Shown: positions 1-10,670, counted from the first letter of the stretch. The stretch: 64,000 nt of DNA from Nephrocerus scutellatus (GCA_947095585.1 OX352763.1:108355908-108419907); one strand, 5' to 3'. Notes: generated from the sequence alone by a model not told the origin. Numbers and translations are program-made.

Positions 1-460
1 TCGGTGCACCAACGTTAACACTCTACCCACATTTGAGTTGTAAACCATGCCTAGAACGAACTGGATTCACAACTAAAAGTTGGCAAAGACTCGGCTAACT
101 ACTCAAGTTAAGACACCTCCAAGTTCCCGAAGGGCCAACGCGACCATGGTGAGATCTGGCATTAATGGCCCCAGTTCGTTCGGTATGTGTGCCTATGCGG
201 TTGACGAAACAGACCCTAGCATCACATCAATCTGGAACCTCGAACCACATCATTTGCCACTAGAACAGCAAGCTATCTTAGGCTTAACCACAGACCTGCA
301 ATGTATACCCATAGATATATGCTTTTAAGACATTCTAACTACCATCAGTCCAGTCTTTTTCCGAAGGGTCCAAGTATCCTACTCATTGATAGAGGCCCCC
401 TTGGGGAGCTTCAAGAGCTCCATCAGGCGAAAAGGATCCTGTTTGAAAAATGAATTGCAT
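1..460 (-). mobile_element. R1-clade LINE, 3' tail fragment
   Basis: There is no intact reading frame. The block matches 39,020-39,440 of this window in the same orientation, sharing landmarks such as CCAACGCGACC, GGTGAGATCT and CATTTGCCACTAG, and the later part (about 330-430) matches 39,310-39,425. At 39 kb that sequence lies downstream of an RNase H-bearing R1-type coding region on the minus strand, so here it is read as the 3' untranslated end of another, 5'-truncated copy. The element continues off the left edge or is truncated there. The 82-codon open frame at 80-328 is not regarded as a gene. Confidence 0.6.
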
Positions 461-925
461 TAGAATTTATTGGATACGACAACGAGACAGACCAAGCCCA
501 CGCTGGAAGTGTAAACGTCCAGAGTTTAGAAATGCTAAGCTGGCTTGAAATCGCGACCGATGGAGATTTATTGCAGGAGTCCAGGCACTCGGTTTGCGGT
601 TGTAGATATAATGATGATTATTAGCAGCGGAGAGAACAAAATAACCCGATGGAGACATGCTAACGAATGCCAAGCCAAGAGTCTTGAATCTAGAAATATA
701 AAGAGGTTATAAGGCATTTTAGTAGGCTCTGATACAATTAAACATGTTCTAGTATCAGGAAAAGTTATCAGGACAACTAAAACTGAAGAGGTAATCCTCT
801 AATTGTTTACTGGAAAAGAATGGAATAAAAAAGCCCGCAGTAGATTCAAAAATCAAAGCTCCAACCTAATTAACATATAAGGATCCTCCAAGTGCTAAAC
901 TGAAACGACAAACCCGTCTGAACTA
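461..925. other. no recognisable feature
   Basis: AT-rich sequence between the LINE tail and the first SINE. I see no long open frame with recognisable content, no RNA gene and no clear repeat match elsewhere in the window. Confidence 0.5.
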
Positions 926-1178
926 AGGTCTAGCCTCTCGCGACCATTTTTGCTGTGCGTGTTATATTTTTGCACACAAATGGAAAGGACCTACAATTTA
1001 AAGCCGTATCTGAAAGCGATTTGAGAAGCTTTCCATGACAGTTATGACTCTCAGATGTCTGTCAGATATTTGCTAGAGGTATGAGCGTGAAAATATGTTT
1101 GGTGTTTTACTGGGATTCGAACTTCGAACCTCCCGTTCAGAAATCCAATTCACTAACCGCTAGAGCCACGGGCACTCC
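926..1178 (-). repeat. tRNA-derived SINE, copy 1
   Basis: On the minus strand the right end (about 1,100-1,178) reads like a tRNA gene with an A-box-like TGGCTCTAGCGG and a B-box-like GTTCGAATCCC, the internal RNA polymerase III promoter elements. It is followed by a body shared with copies at 55,490, 62,806 and 63,018: AGTAACACCAAA-type sequence, then GAAAGCTTCTCA, then the GGACCTAC/GTAGGTCC region. The distal GACCGTTGCGACAGAC-type tail seen in other copies is missing, so this copy is 3'-truncated or decayed. A functional tRNA gene is excluded because the acceptor stem does not close. Confidence 0.75.
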
Positions 1179-2400
1179 TTCTTCTCAAGCGATACCAATT
1201 ACGGAACGGAACTGTCCAACTAATGGCGATTGAATAATAGAAATATCTAAATGATCTTCTTAGAAATCATCATACATTTTGGCCTTTCAAGTAAGGTCCT
1301 ATTCCAGTGCAAGAATTTTTCTCGTCCACTTTGCAATGAACCTAATATACTTAACGCTACATAAATATTTTTATTGGTAAAAGAAAGGGAGAGAGATGAT
1401 GTAAGCTAGTCTTACCGCCAGAAACCTTATCACGATCTTAAGTTTTAATCGAAAAAAATGCAAAACGCGGAAAGCTCAAAGTTCCCTCGAAACTCCCCCT
1501 TTATAATCAGCCAAAAATTCCAATGAGTCTCCGTCAGTCCGTCCGTTTATATATTTGATTCATATCAATATTACCTGTGTCCGTTCGGTCATGTCAGTGT
1601 TACCTGTGGCGCTATACCACCTCAAATGGGTTATCACATTTTCCATTGAATTATAAAACAATGAATGCGTTGCTTGTGATTCAATATTTGGCCTGTCATC
1701 TAGGTTCACTTTTATCAGTTGAATGATTCATTAGCACAGTGTCACTAGTGAGCTAAAGGGTGAATTTGCTGTAATCAATTTATTTCAATGATGTACGAAA
1801 TAAAGTAAAGAATCCCAGGAAGTTACTCAACTAATTCCCAAAAAGGTGATCAATGGGTGTTATGAGTGTTGCGCCCCATTTTATTTCTTGTTTTAAATAA
1901 AACGGCTTGTGTTTAATATCGGGATTAAATACAAAGGCATATGACTTGACCGATGCCGTCGAATCCACAGTTTTCGTGAAGATGCTACTAGCACCCGTAG
2001 CGGTGGGAGGGAAGCTGTAAAAATAATCTAAAAAAACCTGATTTTAGTGTCGAATTCATAGTTTTCTGGTAGGGGCGTTATGGAAAACATATGTAAAATA
2101 AAAGGGTAGGCTCAGTCGGATACACCGATTTGAGCCCAGGATGAAGAAAAGAAAACAAAGATCTTCTTGTCTTTGGGACGGATACACTAACGGACATCTC
2201 AAAATCTCAAAACGGCATAGTTCCCAAAATTCAGACTATAATGAACATATTTCAAAATAACCATAAGAACAATATAGTTATAATTGCATCTTAGTCCTAC
2301 ATATTTCGAGCGAATAGCTTGAGAAATTGCTTTGTTCCCGATATTCCAGACCCTATTGGACATATCCCAGAATTGATAAAAAGAAATAAATCTATCTATA
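1179..2400. other. gene-poor intergenic sequence
   Basis: There is no supportable gene. The stretch contains scattered short stop-interrupted frames and AT-rich tracts. I could not match it to another part of the window. Confidence 0.45.
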
Positions 2401-2510
2401 TATAAAAAAAACAACCCATAAAAATTAAAATTTTTCATCTAAATTCTCTAATCGCAGAAATTGATATGGGAGCCCCTCGATCCTGGGCCATTTTTTTTTA
2501 TTGTAGAAGA
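2400..2510 (+). repeat. family M, short fragment
   Basis: A short piece of interspersed family M. It has an AAATTCTCTAAT boundary followed by TATGGGAGCCCCTCGATCC, which is the subrepeat core seen in longer copies at 4,830 and 5,370. The flanking ACAACCCATAAAAATTAAA also precedes the copy at 4,795. Confidence 0.5.
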
Positions 2511-2845
2511 AAATCATCGAAACAAACATTTGACATCAGATGTTAAAATTGAAAAAGCTCAGATCATTTTATTCTGAGCACTTAGAGCACGCTCATACTC
2601 TAAGCAAATAAGAAACACGAACATTTATCTTGAGAACTCTTTGACTGCTCTGAACTAATTTATGAAAACGCCAAATGACAGAATATTGTGAAAACTTGTT
2701 GTTCTATCTGTAAGTTGAAATCGACAACAAAAAAAACGACATCAATAAAAATACAATAGAAATAAAAATGTAAGTTGAAGTAAGCATAAAACATGTATGT
2801 CTCGTTTCATTTGCTGGGTTCATTTGTGCGTGCGCTAAGATTTCT

Positions 2846-3345
2846 CTCTCTCTCTGTCCACCACCACCAAAACCATGCAGCGCAGCCGACTGCGCAGCAC
2901 ACACCGCACACAGTCCATAAAGGGCGACGAATATCTGATGCCAGTACAGATATTTAAAAAATGTATAAGGGCCTTGCGGCCGAACCCGGGACCCGATCAC
3001 TACCAAATTTTCGAAAAAGTATTGTTTATTGGGTATACACATGTGTGTAAAATTTGAAGAAAATCGGGTAAATTTTTTAAAATTTTTGTTTGGGAGCCCC
3101 CCGACCCCACAGCCCGAGGGGCCTCAAAATTTAATAGAAAGTGTTGTCTCCGGAAATACACATGTGTGCAAAATTTCAATAAAATCGGGCCATGGGAAGT
3201 GGGTTAAAAATTGATCGCAAGAATCCACGACAGACGACCGACGACCGACCGACGACCGACGACCGACGACCGACGACCGACGACCGACGACCGACCGACG
3301 ACCCACGGGCAAGTGAAGTTAATATAGAGAATTTAAAAAATCAAT
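2846..3345 (+). repeat. interspersed repeat family M, copy 1
   Basis: This copy runs from a CT/CCA-rich start through a GCAGCGCAGCCGACTGCGCAG segment, then two ~120-bp subrepeats with an ACACATGTGT motif and GGGAGCCCC, then the block GTGGGTTAAAAATTGATCGC, a tetranucleotide microsatellite (3,228-3,303) and the terminus ACGGGCAAGTGAAGTTAATATAGAGAATTT. The opening segment is repeated in inverse orientation at the right edge of the window (63,900-64,000). There is no coding capacity. Its architecture (simple repeat at a fixed position, tandem subrepeats, no protein) resembles dipteran mini-me or Helentron-associated elements, but that assignment is inference. Confidence 0.75.
3228..3303. repeat. 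(GACC/GACGACC)n microsatellite inside family M
   Basis: An uninterrupted run of GACC and GACGACC units of about 76 bp. It sits at the position where other family M copies carry CAGC, GTCG/GTCT or AAAC repeats, immediately before the GGCACGCGAAGTT terminus. It creates spurious open frames on both strands. Confidence 0.9.
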
Positions 3346-4139
3346 TGCCGTGCGTTAGTCTTGCAAACACTCGAGAACGGCTTGACCGATCTGGATGTTA
3401 CTTTTTTGTTTTTTTCGTCTCAATAGTGGGATGGTTTAGGAAAAAAATTGGGGAACATTTTGGAAACCCCCAAAGAAAAGCCGGAAAAGCCGAAAAATCG
3501 AAATTTGCGTTTTGTATGGGAATCTGTATAAATGAAAATGAAATGCTGCTCGTTGGTTACCGGATAACTTGAGAACGGCTGAACAGATTTGACTTTAGAA
3601 ATGTCCATCATATCTCGAATTAGGTTTATGCGAAAAAAAATATTAGAAGTTGCACGAAAAATTTTAAATTTCATGAAAAACTGAAATTGCGTCTTTCCAT
3701 AGGATTTTTAAATGAACTTAATCACTCACTTAAGAACGGCTGGTCCGATTTGGCTCATTTTTATTTTAAAATATTCATTCATTCATTTATTTTGTGTTGA
3801 TTCTCGATCTGTCCAACAAAAGTCATTATTTCATTTCTTTTCTAATAGATTCCAATAAATTGCGATATTCTGCTCAAATGTCGTTTGGCAGCTGATCCAT
3901 TTCCACGGTCTTTTTTTTGCGATCTGTCAACGCAATGAATCCGACCGACAAGCAAATTGCTGCTTTGGGTGCGGTTTGCATCCGCAACTACAATAAACAA
4001 ATCACAAGGGCTGTCATTGAGTGGTTGCGGCATTAACCTCGAAAATCCATCCTTCTCGCATGGTCAGTTGTATGTCTCCTGCACCAGTGTCGGAAAACCA
4101 TCAGATTTTTTTTAAACAAGAACAAGCCAGAAAACAAAA
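3346..4139. repeat. family H repeat, degenerate copy
   Basis: This stretch contains three spaced GAGAACGGCT(G/T)..CCGAT units (about 3,372, 3,573 and 3,733) and a TGTGTTGATTCTCGATCTGTCC block (3,794-3,816) that recurs at 11,810-11,830. The order of units followed by a CCCCAAAAGA minisatellite is the same as at 11,250-12,210, so both are copies of one non-coding mobile repeat. The short open frames here are not conserved between the copies. Confidence 0.55.
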
Positions 4140-4690
4140 CAAATACAAAACAGTGCGCGTACCAAAAACCACCAAAATACCCTCAAAATATCCCCACAAG
4201 ACCCCCAAAAGACCTACAAATGACCGTCAAGAGACTCCTCAAAAGACGCGTAAAAATCGTAAAATAAACTCCAAAAAAGCCACAAAAAGACCCTCAAGAG
4301 ACCCCCAAAAGATCCCTAAAAGACCCCAAAAAGATCCCCAAAACCCCCAAAAAAAAATTCAAAAGATCTTCAGAAGACTTCCCAAAAAGCCCCCAAAAGA
4401 CACCCAAAAGACCCCCGAAAGACCAACAAAAGACTCTGGGAAGACCTCCAAAAGACCTACGAACTATTAAAAAAAGACGCCTAAAAACCGTCAAGAGACC
4501 TCCAAAAGATCCCCAAAAAACCCTCAAAAGACCCCAAAAGACCCACAAAAGACGCCCAGAAGGCCCCCAAAAGACACCCAAAAGGCCCCAAAAAGTCTCT
4601 CAAAATACCCCCAAAGGACCTTTAAAAGACCATCAAAAGACCACAAAAAATCTCCCAAAAGACTCCCCAGAATACCATACCGAATTTCAT
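4140..4690. repeat. CCCCAAAAGA minisatellite array
   Basis: More than forty imperfect units of roughly 10-13 bp, of the form AAAAGACCCCC or AAAAGACCTCC, with strong strand asymmetry: C and A on the plus strand, almost no G or T. It reads open on both strands (Lys/Pro-rich plus, Gly/Leu/Phe/Trp-rich minus), which explains the ORFs at 4,021-4,470 and 4,294-4,751. These are not genes. A second array of the same unit lies at 11,930-12,210 in an equivalent position of family H. Confidence 0.85.
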
Positions 4691-4794
4691 ACAAATCGGT
4701 TGAGAAATGACAGTACTGGATGCATAAAAGAAAATACAACAAAAGACACAAACGAATCAGTCCTAAGAATGACTATAACAACAAGTCCTATAAA

Positions 4795-5560
4795 CAACAA
4801 CCCATAAAAATTAAAAATTTTCGTGTAAATTCTCTAATCAGGCATACACAATGTGCAAAGATTGAATAGAATCGGGTAAATTTTTAAAAAAAAATTGTTT
4901 GGGAGCCCCCTATCCCGATCACTCCAAAACTTTTACAAATAGTCTTTCCATAGGAGGTACACGTGTGTATAAATTTTGAAGAAAATCGGGTAAATTTTTT
5001 GAAATTATGTATGGGTCCTTCCGACACCGGAGCCCGATTACTCCAAAATTTTTACAAAATGTGTTGTTCATCGGAGATAAACATGCGTATAAAATTTGAA
5101 GAAAATCCGGTACTTTTTTCGTAAAATTTTTTATGGGTGCCCCGATCCCTGGGACCGATTACTTTCAAATGTTTACAAAAAGTGTTCTACATCTGAGATA
5201 CACATGTGTAAAAAATTTGAAGAATATCGGGTACTTTTTTTTATAAAATTTGTATGGGTGCCCCCCGACCCTTGGGCCCGCTCACTACCAAGTTTTTATA
5301 AAAAGTGTTGTTCTTCAGAGTTACACATGCATATAAAATTTGAAAAACATTGGGTAAATTTTGTAAAGTATTAATATGGGAGCCCCCAGACCCCAGGGAC
5401 CCGAGGGGCCACAAATTTTAATAAAAAGTATAGTCCTGGGAGATACAAAAGTTTGAATAAATTCGGGCTTTAGAAAGTGGGTTCAAAATTGATCAGAAGA
5501 TTCTACCCACCAGCCAGCCAGCCACGGGCATACGAAGTTAATATAGAGAATTTAAAAATT
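4795..5560 (+). repeat. family M, copy 2 with four ~121-bp subrepeats
   Basis: The ACATGTGTATAAAATTTGAA motif recurs at 4,961, 5,081, 5,202 and 5,324, giving a spacing of 120-122 bp. Each unit also has ATCGGGTAAATTTTT and TATGGG..CCCC..GACCC. The array ends in the shared block GTGGGTTCAAAATTGATC, a short CCAG repeat (about 5,508-5,525), then CACGGGCATACGAAGTTAATATAGAGAATTT. The ORF at 5,096-5,374 merely spans the subrepeats. Confidence 0.8.
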
Positions 5561-5619
5561 TTTCATGTAAATTCTCCAATAACGAAAAGTATATACTGAA
5601 TTTCATTATAAATGCTGAA

Positions 5620-5965
5620 AATCAAAAACAAAAGCACTGTAACTCAACAACAAAACAACCACAATAGTAAAGCAAGCAGCGCTGCTTACAGCGCATCAGC
5701 TCATCAGCGCACACAGAACACAGTCATTATAGTATGATATGATCTGATGCCGCTATATGGAAAAAAAATTTGTATGGGAGCGCCACGATCCCGCAGCCCG
5801 ATCTCTCTCAAATTTTAATAGCAAGTATTGTCATGGGAAATACATATATGTGCAAAGTTTGAATAAAATCGGACTTTAGGAAGTGTGTTAAAAATTTATC
5901 ACAAGGTTCTGCCGACCAGCCAGCCAGCCAGCCAGCCCGCCAGTCAGCCAGCCACAGGCACGCAT
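5620..5965 (+). repeat. family M, copy 3
   Basis: This copy starts with ACAACAAAACAACCACAAT, GCTTACAGCGCATCAGCTCATCAGCGCACACAGAACACAGTCAT and TATGATATGATCTGATGCC, has a single subrepeat, and ends with a (CCAG)n run at about 5,916-5,953. It is the inverse counterpart of 7,055-7,380; the two copies form a ~320-bp inverted repeat around a 1.1-kb spacer. Confidence 0.75.
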
Positions 5966-6040
5966 AACAATCACAATCACAAACAAATTTATTGAAAGTG
6001 GGACAGGACAACGTCTGTCAGGCCAGCTACGAGTAGTTAT
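5966..6040 (+). repeat. family H 3' terminal fragment
   Basis: ATCACAAACAAATTTATTGAAAGTGGGACAGG-type sequence, then a GACAG..CTGTC hairpin (6,002-6,019) and a terminal CTAC in place of CTAG. The same end is seen at 12,215-12,278 and, inverted, at 62,284-62,345. It abuts family M copy 3 directly. Confidence 0.6.
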
Positions 6041-7050
6041 AAATAAAAACAAGTTAACTTTTGCGCTTGTAAGCCTTGGGCATAACCTGCTCATTTGTAT
6101 TTCTCCCACCCCAAAGTGCAACTTAAAGTTTCTTTTCCAAGTGAATGATTGTTTTGTGACGAACATCTAAAAACAAATGATCCCAATGGTTAAGAAGAAC
6201 ATTTAAATGACCCGAGCTTAGCATAAATTACAAAGCAAATCATATTTTCTTTAAAAGGACTGTCCTACAATGCGCATGAGATCGAATGGAAATCCGCTAG
6301 GGAACAAGACATTAATAATAAAAATTTTTGAAAATATTCCTTTAACGAATTGAGTTGAATCCTACACCAATAATTGCCAAAATACGCAAATTTAATGCTG
6401 GTGCTTCGAGAAAACACCACGTAGGTATAACACATATCATTAGCATCTCAAGAACAACCAATGGGGAAACATTAACATAATTGTGAATGGTGCTGCTACA
6501 CCTCAGCTGGATGGCACTCGCAACCATAAAGTTTAATAAAAAATTTAAATTTTCACCAAATTGGTCCTTAAAGTGTTGTGGCTGTCCTTTTGGTTTTGTT
6601 CGGAGCAAAGTTCAGTGTGGTGCTTCAAAAATGTAAAGATAACAACAAGGTGCGGTCGTGTAGCAGGCAAAAAGGTTGGAGTACGGAACCTATCACACAA
6701 GTAAGCACGTACTTTGCTCCTTCGACAGGAGGAAATATTTTCCGTGAATATGATTACCCAACAATGTTTCTACTAACATCTCCGAGGCATTTTTTGCAGG
6801 TCGGTTGCGCTTGTAATATGTGTCACTGTTGCATGAACCTGTCAAATTAATATTATACTCGTCGCGTGTAATGTAATATGCATGCTCTATGAAATTTTAA
6901 GCAATCGTCTTGTAGGAGGGAATATCCGCTGTATATTCCACGTCATGTACACGGATGAAACGTTCATGATGACACAATCTTCAAGTATTTTAAAACGTAA
7001 ATGTAAACTAATGGTACACTACGTACCACTTGTTTAAGGACACGTATTTT
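6041..7050. other. spacer between inverted family M copies; no gene recognised
   Basis: Two short open frames (6,342-6,608 minus and 6,578-6,850 plus) have no domain I recognise. I see no splice-supported gene structure and no TE protein. Confidence 0.45.
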
Positions 7051-7054
7051 TAAA

Positions 7055-7380
7055 TTCTATATATTAACTTCGCGTGCCCGTGGCTGGCTGGCTGGCTGGT
7101 CAGATTTGCTGATAAATTTTTAACCCACTTCCCAAAGCCCGATTTTATTGAAATTACACACATGTATGAATGTATGGTGACAATACTTTCTGTTAAAATT
7201 TCAGAGAGGTCGGGCAGCGGTATCGGGGGGCTCCCATACAAATTTTTCCATTAAACGGCATCAGATCATATCATACAATAATGACTGTGTTCTGTGTGCG
7301 CTGATGAGCTGATGCGCTGTAAGCAACGTTGCTTGCTTTAAGATTGTGGTTGTTTTGTTGTTGTTGTGTTGCAGCAGAGA
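7055..7380 (-). repeat. family M, copy 4
   Basis: Inverse orientation to copy 3. It starts with TATATTAACTTCGCGTGCCCG, then (GGCT)n at about 7,081-7,100, the TTTTAACCCACTT block, one subrepeat with ACACATGTAT, GGGGGCTCCCATACAAATTT, and the AGCGCATCAGCTCATCAG-complement region, ending near TTGTTTTGTTGTTGTTGTG. Confidence 0.75.
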
Positions 7381-7659
7381 GTATAGAGATATCAAGAGGA
7401 AGTAGAACAAATCTTTTTATACAAAACTGAATGGTTCCGCAATTGAAATGTGCTGTACACTCATTTGTGTGAGTGCATTCTTAATTTGTGTTTTGTTGAA
7501 TTTTACGAGTATATGAAGAACTGGTTACGCACTCACACTGCTTTACAGCTTAACTCAACTCAAAAGAAAGAATGGTAGTGGTACTTTGTACGTCGTTTGT
7601 GTACGTCGCACCAGCCGTGCGCTGTGTCTGCAATGTTTTCACCACCAAATCGAATCTCC

Positions 7660-8000
7660 GATCAGAGAATTTACAAGAAAAATTTTAATTTTTAAATTCG
7701 CTTGCCCGTGGCACGTCTGTCTGTCGGTCGGTCGGTCTGTTTGTCGTGGAATCTTGCGATCAAATTTTAATCCACTTTCCAAAGCCTGATTTTATTGACA
7801 TTTTGCACACATGTGTATTTCCGGAGACAAAACTTTCTATTAAAATTTGGGGCCTCAGGGCCGAGGGGTGCCCATATAAAATTTTTAAAAATTAACCCGA
7901 TTTTTCTTAAATTTTATACACATATGTATCTTCGATGGACAACACTTTTTGTAAAAATTTTGGATACCCCGGGCCCCGGGGTCGTGGAGCCACAAAAATT
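7660..8000 (-). repeat. family M, copy 5
   Basis: Boundary TTTTTAAATTCGCTTGCCCG, then a GTCTGTCTGTCGGTCGGTC microsatellite (7,708-7,745), the TTTAATCCACTTTCCAAAGC block, and two subrepeats with ACACATGTGT (7,806-7,816) and ACACATATGT (7,918-7,927). The spacing of the subrepeats is again about 115-120 bp. There is no coding capacity. Confidence 0.75.
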
Positions 8001-8083
8001 CATTACGCAGAATACTACTAAAGATACGAGTATCTTTCTACATAAAGTTCTAACTAATTGCCATAGAAATGATACCTACATAA

Positions 8084-8461
8084 AGGGTGTTTTTTTGGGA
8101 GGTTTGTTTTTCCGATAGATGTCGTTTTATTTTATGACAGTTGTTTTGACAGCTCAAAGTGGCATTTCTACTCAGTATTGTTTGGCAAATCATTATGAAA
8201 AAAAAAAAAAAAAAAATGACATTTGTGAAAAATAGTCGTGGTAGCCATATGCCAGAAATTGTGTTTAAATGTTAAATGCCAAAAAATTATCTACCAAATA
8301 AAAAAAAATTTTGGTCATTTCATAATTTTATATGTGTTTTATTCAAAAAAAAATCGGTAACCTCTTAATAAAACACGTTATATCTAACGGGTGTTTAACA
8401 TTTTTTTACATTTAAACACAATTTCTGGCATATGGCTACCACGACTATTTTTCACAAATGT

Positions 8462-8492
<31 letters not shown>

Positions 8493-8606
8493 CATAATGA
8501 TTTGCCAAACAATACTGAGTAGAAATGCCACTTTGAGCTGTCAAAACAACTGTCATAAAATAAAACGACATCTATCGGAAAAACAAACCTCCCAAAAAAA
8601 CACCCT
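8084..8606. mobile_element. foldback (palindromic) MITE, ~523 bp
   Basis: A near-perfect inverted repeat. The left arm is 8,084-8,272, the right arm 8,408-8,606, and the loop about 135 bp. The arms begin AGGGTGTTTTTTTGGGAGG and each includes a long A or T tract of different length. The GGGTG termini and flanking T/A resemble non-autonomous Tc1/mariner-type elements; the superfamily is inference. The loop contains a further GGGTGTTTAACA (about 8,389-8,400), possibly an internal terminus. It can form a very long hairpin in single-stranded DNA or RNA. Confidence 0.85.
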
Positions 8607-8629
8607 ATATATATGTTGTATGTAATACT

Positions 8630-9805
8630 AGGGCAGTTAACTCCGCCTTGTTACGATGGTAACATACCGATCCAAAGCCCGGGTAAAGGAGAATGGTTTG
8701 GAGGCAACGGATTTCTTCAATCCTTAGTAAAAGCTATTACTAATCCAAGGTGGAACAGCATATGCCGATGGATGCATGGCTAAGAGGGTGCTTAGTCGAT
8801 AGTATGTGGACTCTGAATACTTGGCGACCTGCGGTTTCAACTGTCATGGGTGACCTCCTTTCCGGGATACTAGTGGGTCATTATTGATTCAAGTTTTAAC
8901 AATTATGAGATTGATGCATCTCAAAGCGCATAAACCTCGAGTCCTGTTGTTGAGCTCTCGATGGCCTCAACTGCTCGGTCTGCTGTTGAGCAGCCGAACC
9001 CTACCGAGTTCAGACGGCGAAGCCATATGGGCGCCATCTGTAACTCACAGGGGCGTCAGAACTGAAGACGTGGAATCAGCCACTTTTGATTCTGACGCAG
9101 CCGCAATCGCCGATGCATGTAGCGTCATCTCGGAGAAATCCGGATGCTCTTCTATTGGGAATTCATTAAATGGGGTACTGATCCAGCAACACCGAAATGG
9201 ATTCATTAAATTGAACAAGATACAGAGAAGGTGACTTAAACATGTTTAACGCATAAGCAAGGATAGAGAGAGTGCTCTTGCTTTTGCCAAAGCCGCCCCT
9301 TCAACTTCATCCATCCAGCATCCAGGGAGTACTTATAAGCTTCATAAGGCTGTTCATCACGCCAAGGACCCGTCCGCTACCCTCAGCAGGCGGTTCGCCA
9401 AGAAAAATATAACCCTTAGTCTCATCCAAGAGCCGTGGGTTATTAGCGGACAGACAAAAGGTCTACGGAACGGGACAAGTAAGTTGATCTGTAAATGCGG
9501 GAAGCCAGTGCCAAGGGCGGCCTGATCGGCACGAACATCAACTTTCTTTCTATTCCAGAATTCATAACGAAAGACCTGGTGGCTCTGGTGATTGAAGCTC
9601 CAACCGAGAGGGAAACACAGAACATCGTGTGTGCTTCAGCATATTTCCCCGGCGACGACGACAACATTCCGCGCTTAGAGGTCCAGGAGCTGATAAAGCA
9701 CTGGCGGAACAAAAACCTCCAGTACCTCATAGGATCCAATGCAAATGCACATCATGAGGTCTGGGACAGCAGCGACATCAATAGAAAGGGTGAGTGTCTT
9801 TAAGA
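8630..9805 (+). pseudogene. R1-clade LINE, 5' region and endonuclease fragment
   Basis: 8,640-8,880 looks like a 5' leader. From about 9,405 the plus strand encodes an R1-type apurinic-like endonuclease: SLIQEPWV, then KLICKCGKPVPRA, then after a frameshift ASAYFPGDDDNIP, LQYLIGSNANAHHEVWDSSDINRKGE. The family consensus for the last motif is GCDANAHH.WGS.DIN. The upstream 116-residue open frame (8,884-9,234) may be decayed ORF1. Frameshifts and stops make it non-functional. It is cut off abruptly at 9,805 by an opposite-strand LINE, and its C-terminal end reappears at about 10,490. Confidence 0.75.
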
Positions 9806-10490
9806 ATAACAGCGGTGATAGTATGCAGCACTGACGCACTCCACTGTGAACATCAAATTCCTCGGCCACCTTACCGTTGTGTAGGACGTGACATTTACTT
9901 CCTTCGTATGTAGCTTTGATAATAGCTATAAGCTTTTCTGGGATACCCCTCCTGCGCAGGGCCATCCAGATAGCATCTCGATTTAAACTGTCAAAAGCCT
10001 TCTCGAAGTCGGTGAACAGAAGATGTAGCGGAGATCTGTACTCGACGCATTGTTCTATAATGATCCGCAAGGTATTTATGTGATCGATGCAAGAAGATCC
10101 AGAGCGAACGCCTGCCTGTTCGACGTCGAGAGTTGAATCTAAATGATCGTTAACGTGTTCTAATATGATGCTAGCTATTATCTTGGCTACGACCGGTAAA
10201 ACGCATATACCTCCTCAGTTTTCACAGTCCGTCAGATCTCCCTCTTTTGGAAGCTTGACGATCATCCCTCTTTTCCATTCTAAGGGAAATTGATCATTTT
10301 CCCACGCTCTCCGTATGAGTGGGTGTAGTAGTTCAGCCGATGTGCTTGGCGCCGCTTGGAATATTTCGGCGAGGATGCCGCCAATACTCACCGCTTAATT
10401 TTTCGTTAGAGACTTGATTGCTGCTGTTATTTCGGTTTTACTGGCAGGTCCAGTGCGAATTCGGGAATTGATCCCTTCTGTGCGCTCAGA
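9805..10490 (-). pseudogene. LINE reverse transcriptase fragment (RTE-like type), antisense inside R1
   Basis: On the minus strand the reading is AAIKSLTKN, then EWKRGMIVKLPKEGDLTDC, VAKIIASIILEHV, GVRSGSSCIDHINTLRIII, LLFTDFEKAFDSLNRDAIW, LRRRGIPEKLIAIIKATYEG and SGVRQ-CILSPLLF. These are motifs 0 to 4 of a non-LTR reverse transcriptase; the conserved GQ..G becomes RQCC. The catalytic YADD region and the endonuclease are absent. The clade is uncertain; RTE-like is the closest match I can give. It lies between the endonuclease and C-terminal parts of a plus-strand R1 remnant. Confidence 0.75.
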
Positions 10491-10670
10491 CACGGAATAT
10501 AGGTTATGTTCAGAAGATGATGAATCATCCGAGCACATTCTCTGCGAATGTCCAGCATTACTTTGGTAAAGGAGACGTAATTTCCATAAAGAGATATGTT
10601 CGTCGGCTGAGCTGAGCAACTCTGCCATACTATCCTTCATTAGGGAGGTAGTACGTCTCTTAGGCTAATT
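10490..10670 (+). pseudogene. R1-clade LINE, C-terminal zinc-knuckle fragment
   Basis: The plus strand reads LCSEDDESSEHILCECPAL, a stop, then RRRNFHKEI and SFIREVVRLLG followed by a stop. This is the CCHC-like C-terminal motif and tail typical of R1-type ORF2. The orientation matches the endonuclease fragment at 9,405-9,805, so both are probably parts of one element whose reverse transcriptase has been lost. Confidence 0.65.

Noticed and set aside
3124..3572. ORFs rich in Asp/Arg/Thr or Val/Gly/Arg at the GACC repeat
   Set aside because: They translate the tetranucleotide microsatellite of family M and are not shared with other copies.
4021..4751. Long overlapping open frames on both strands (Lys/Pro-rich and Gly/Trp-rich)
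   Set aside because: They are produced by the CCCCAAAAGA minisatellite, which lacks stops on either strand; no conserved protein is encoded.
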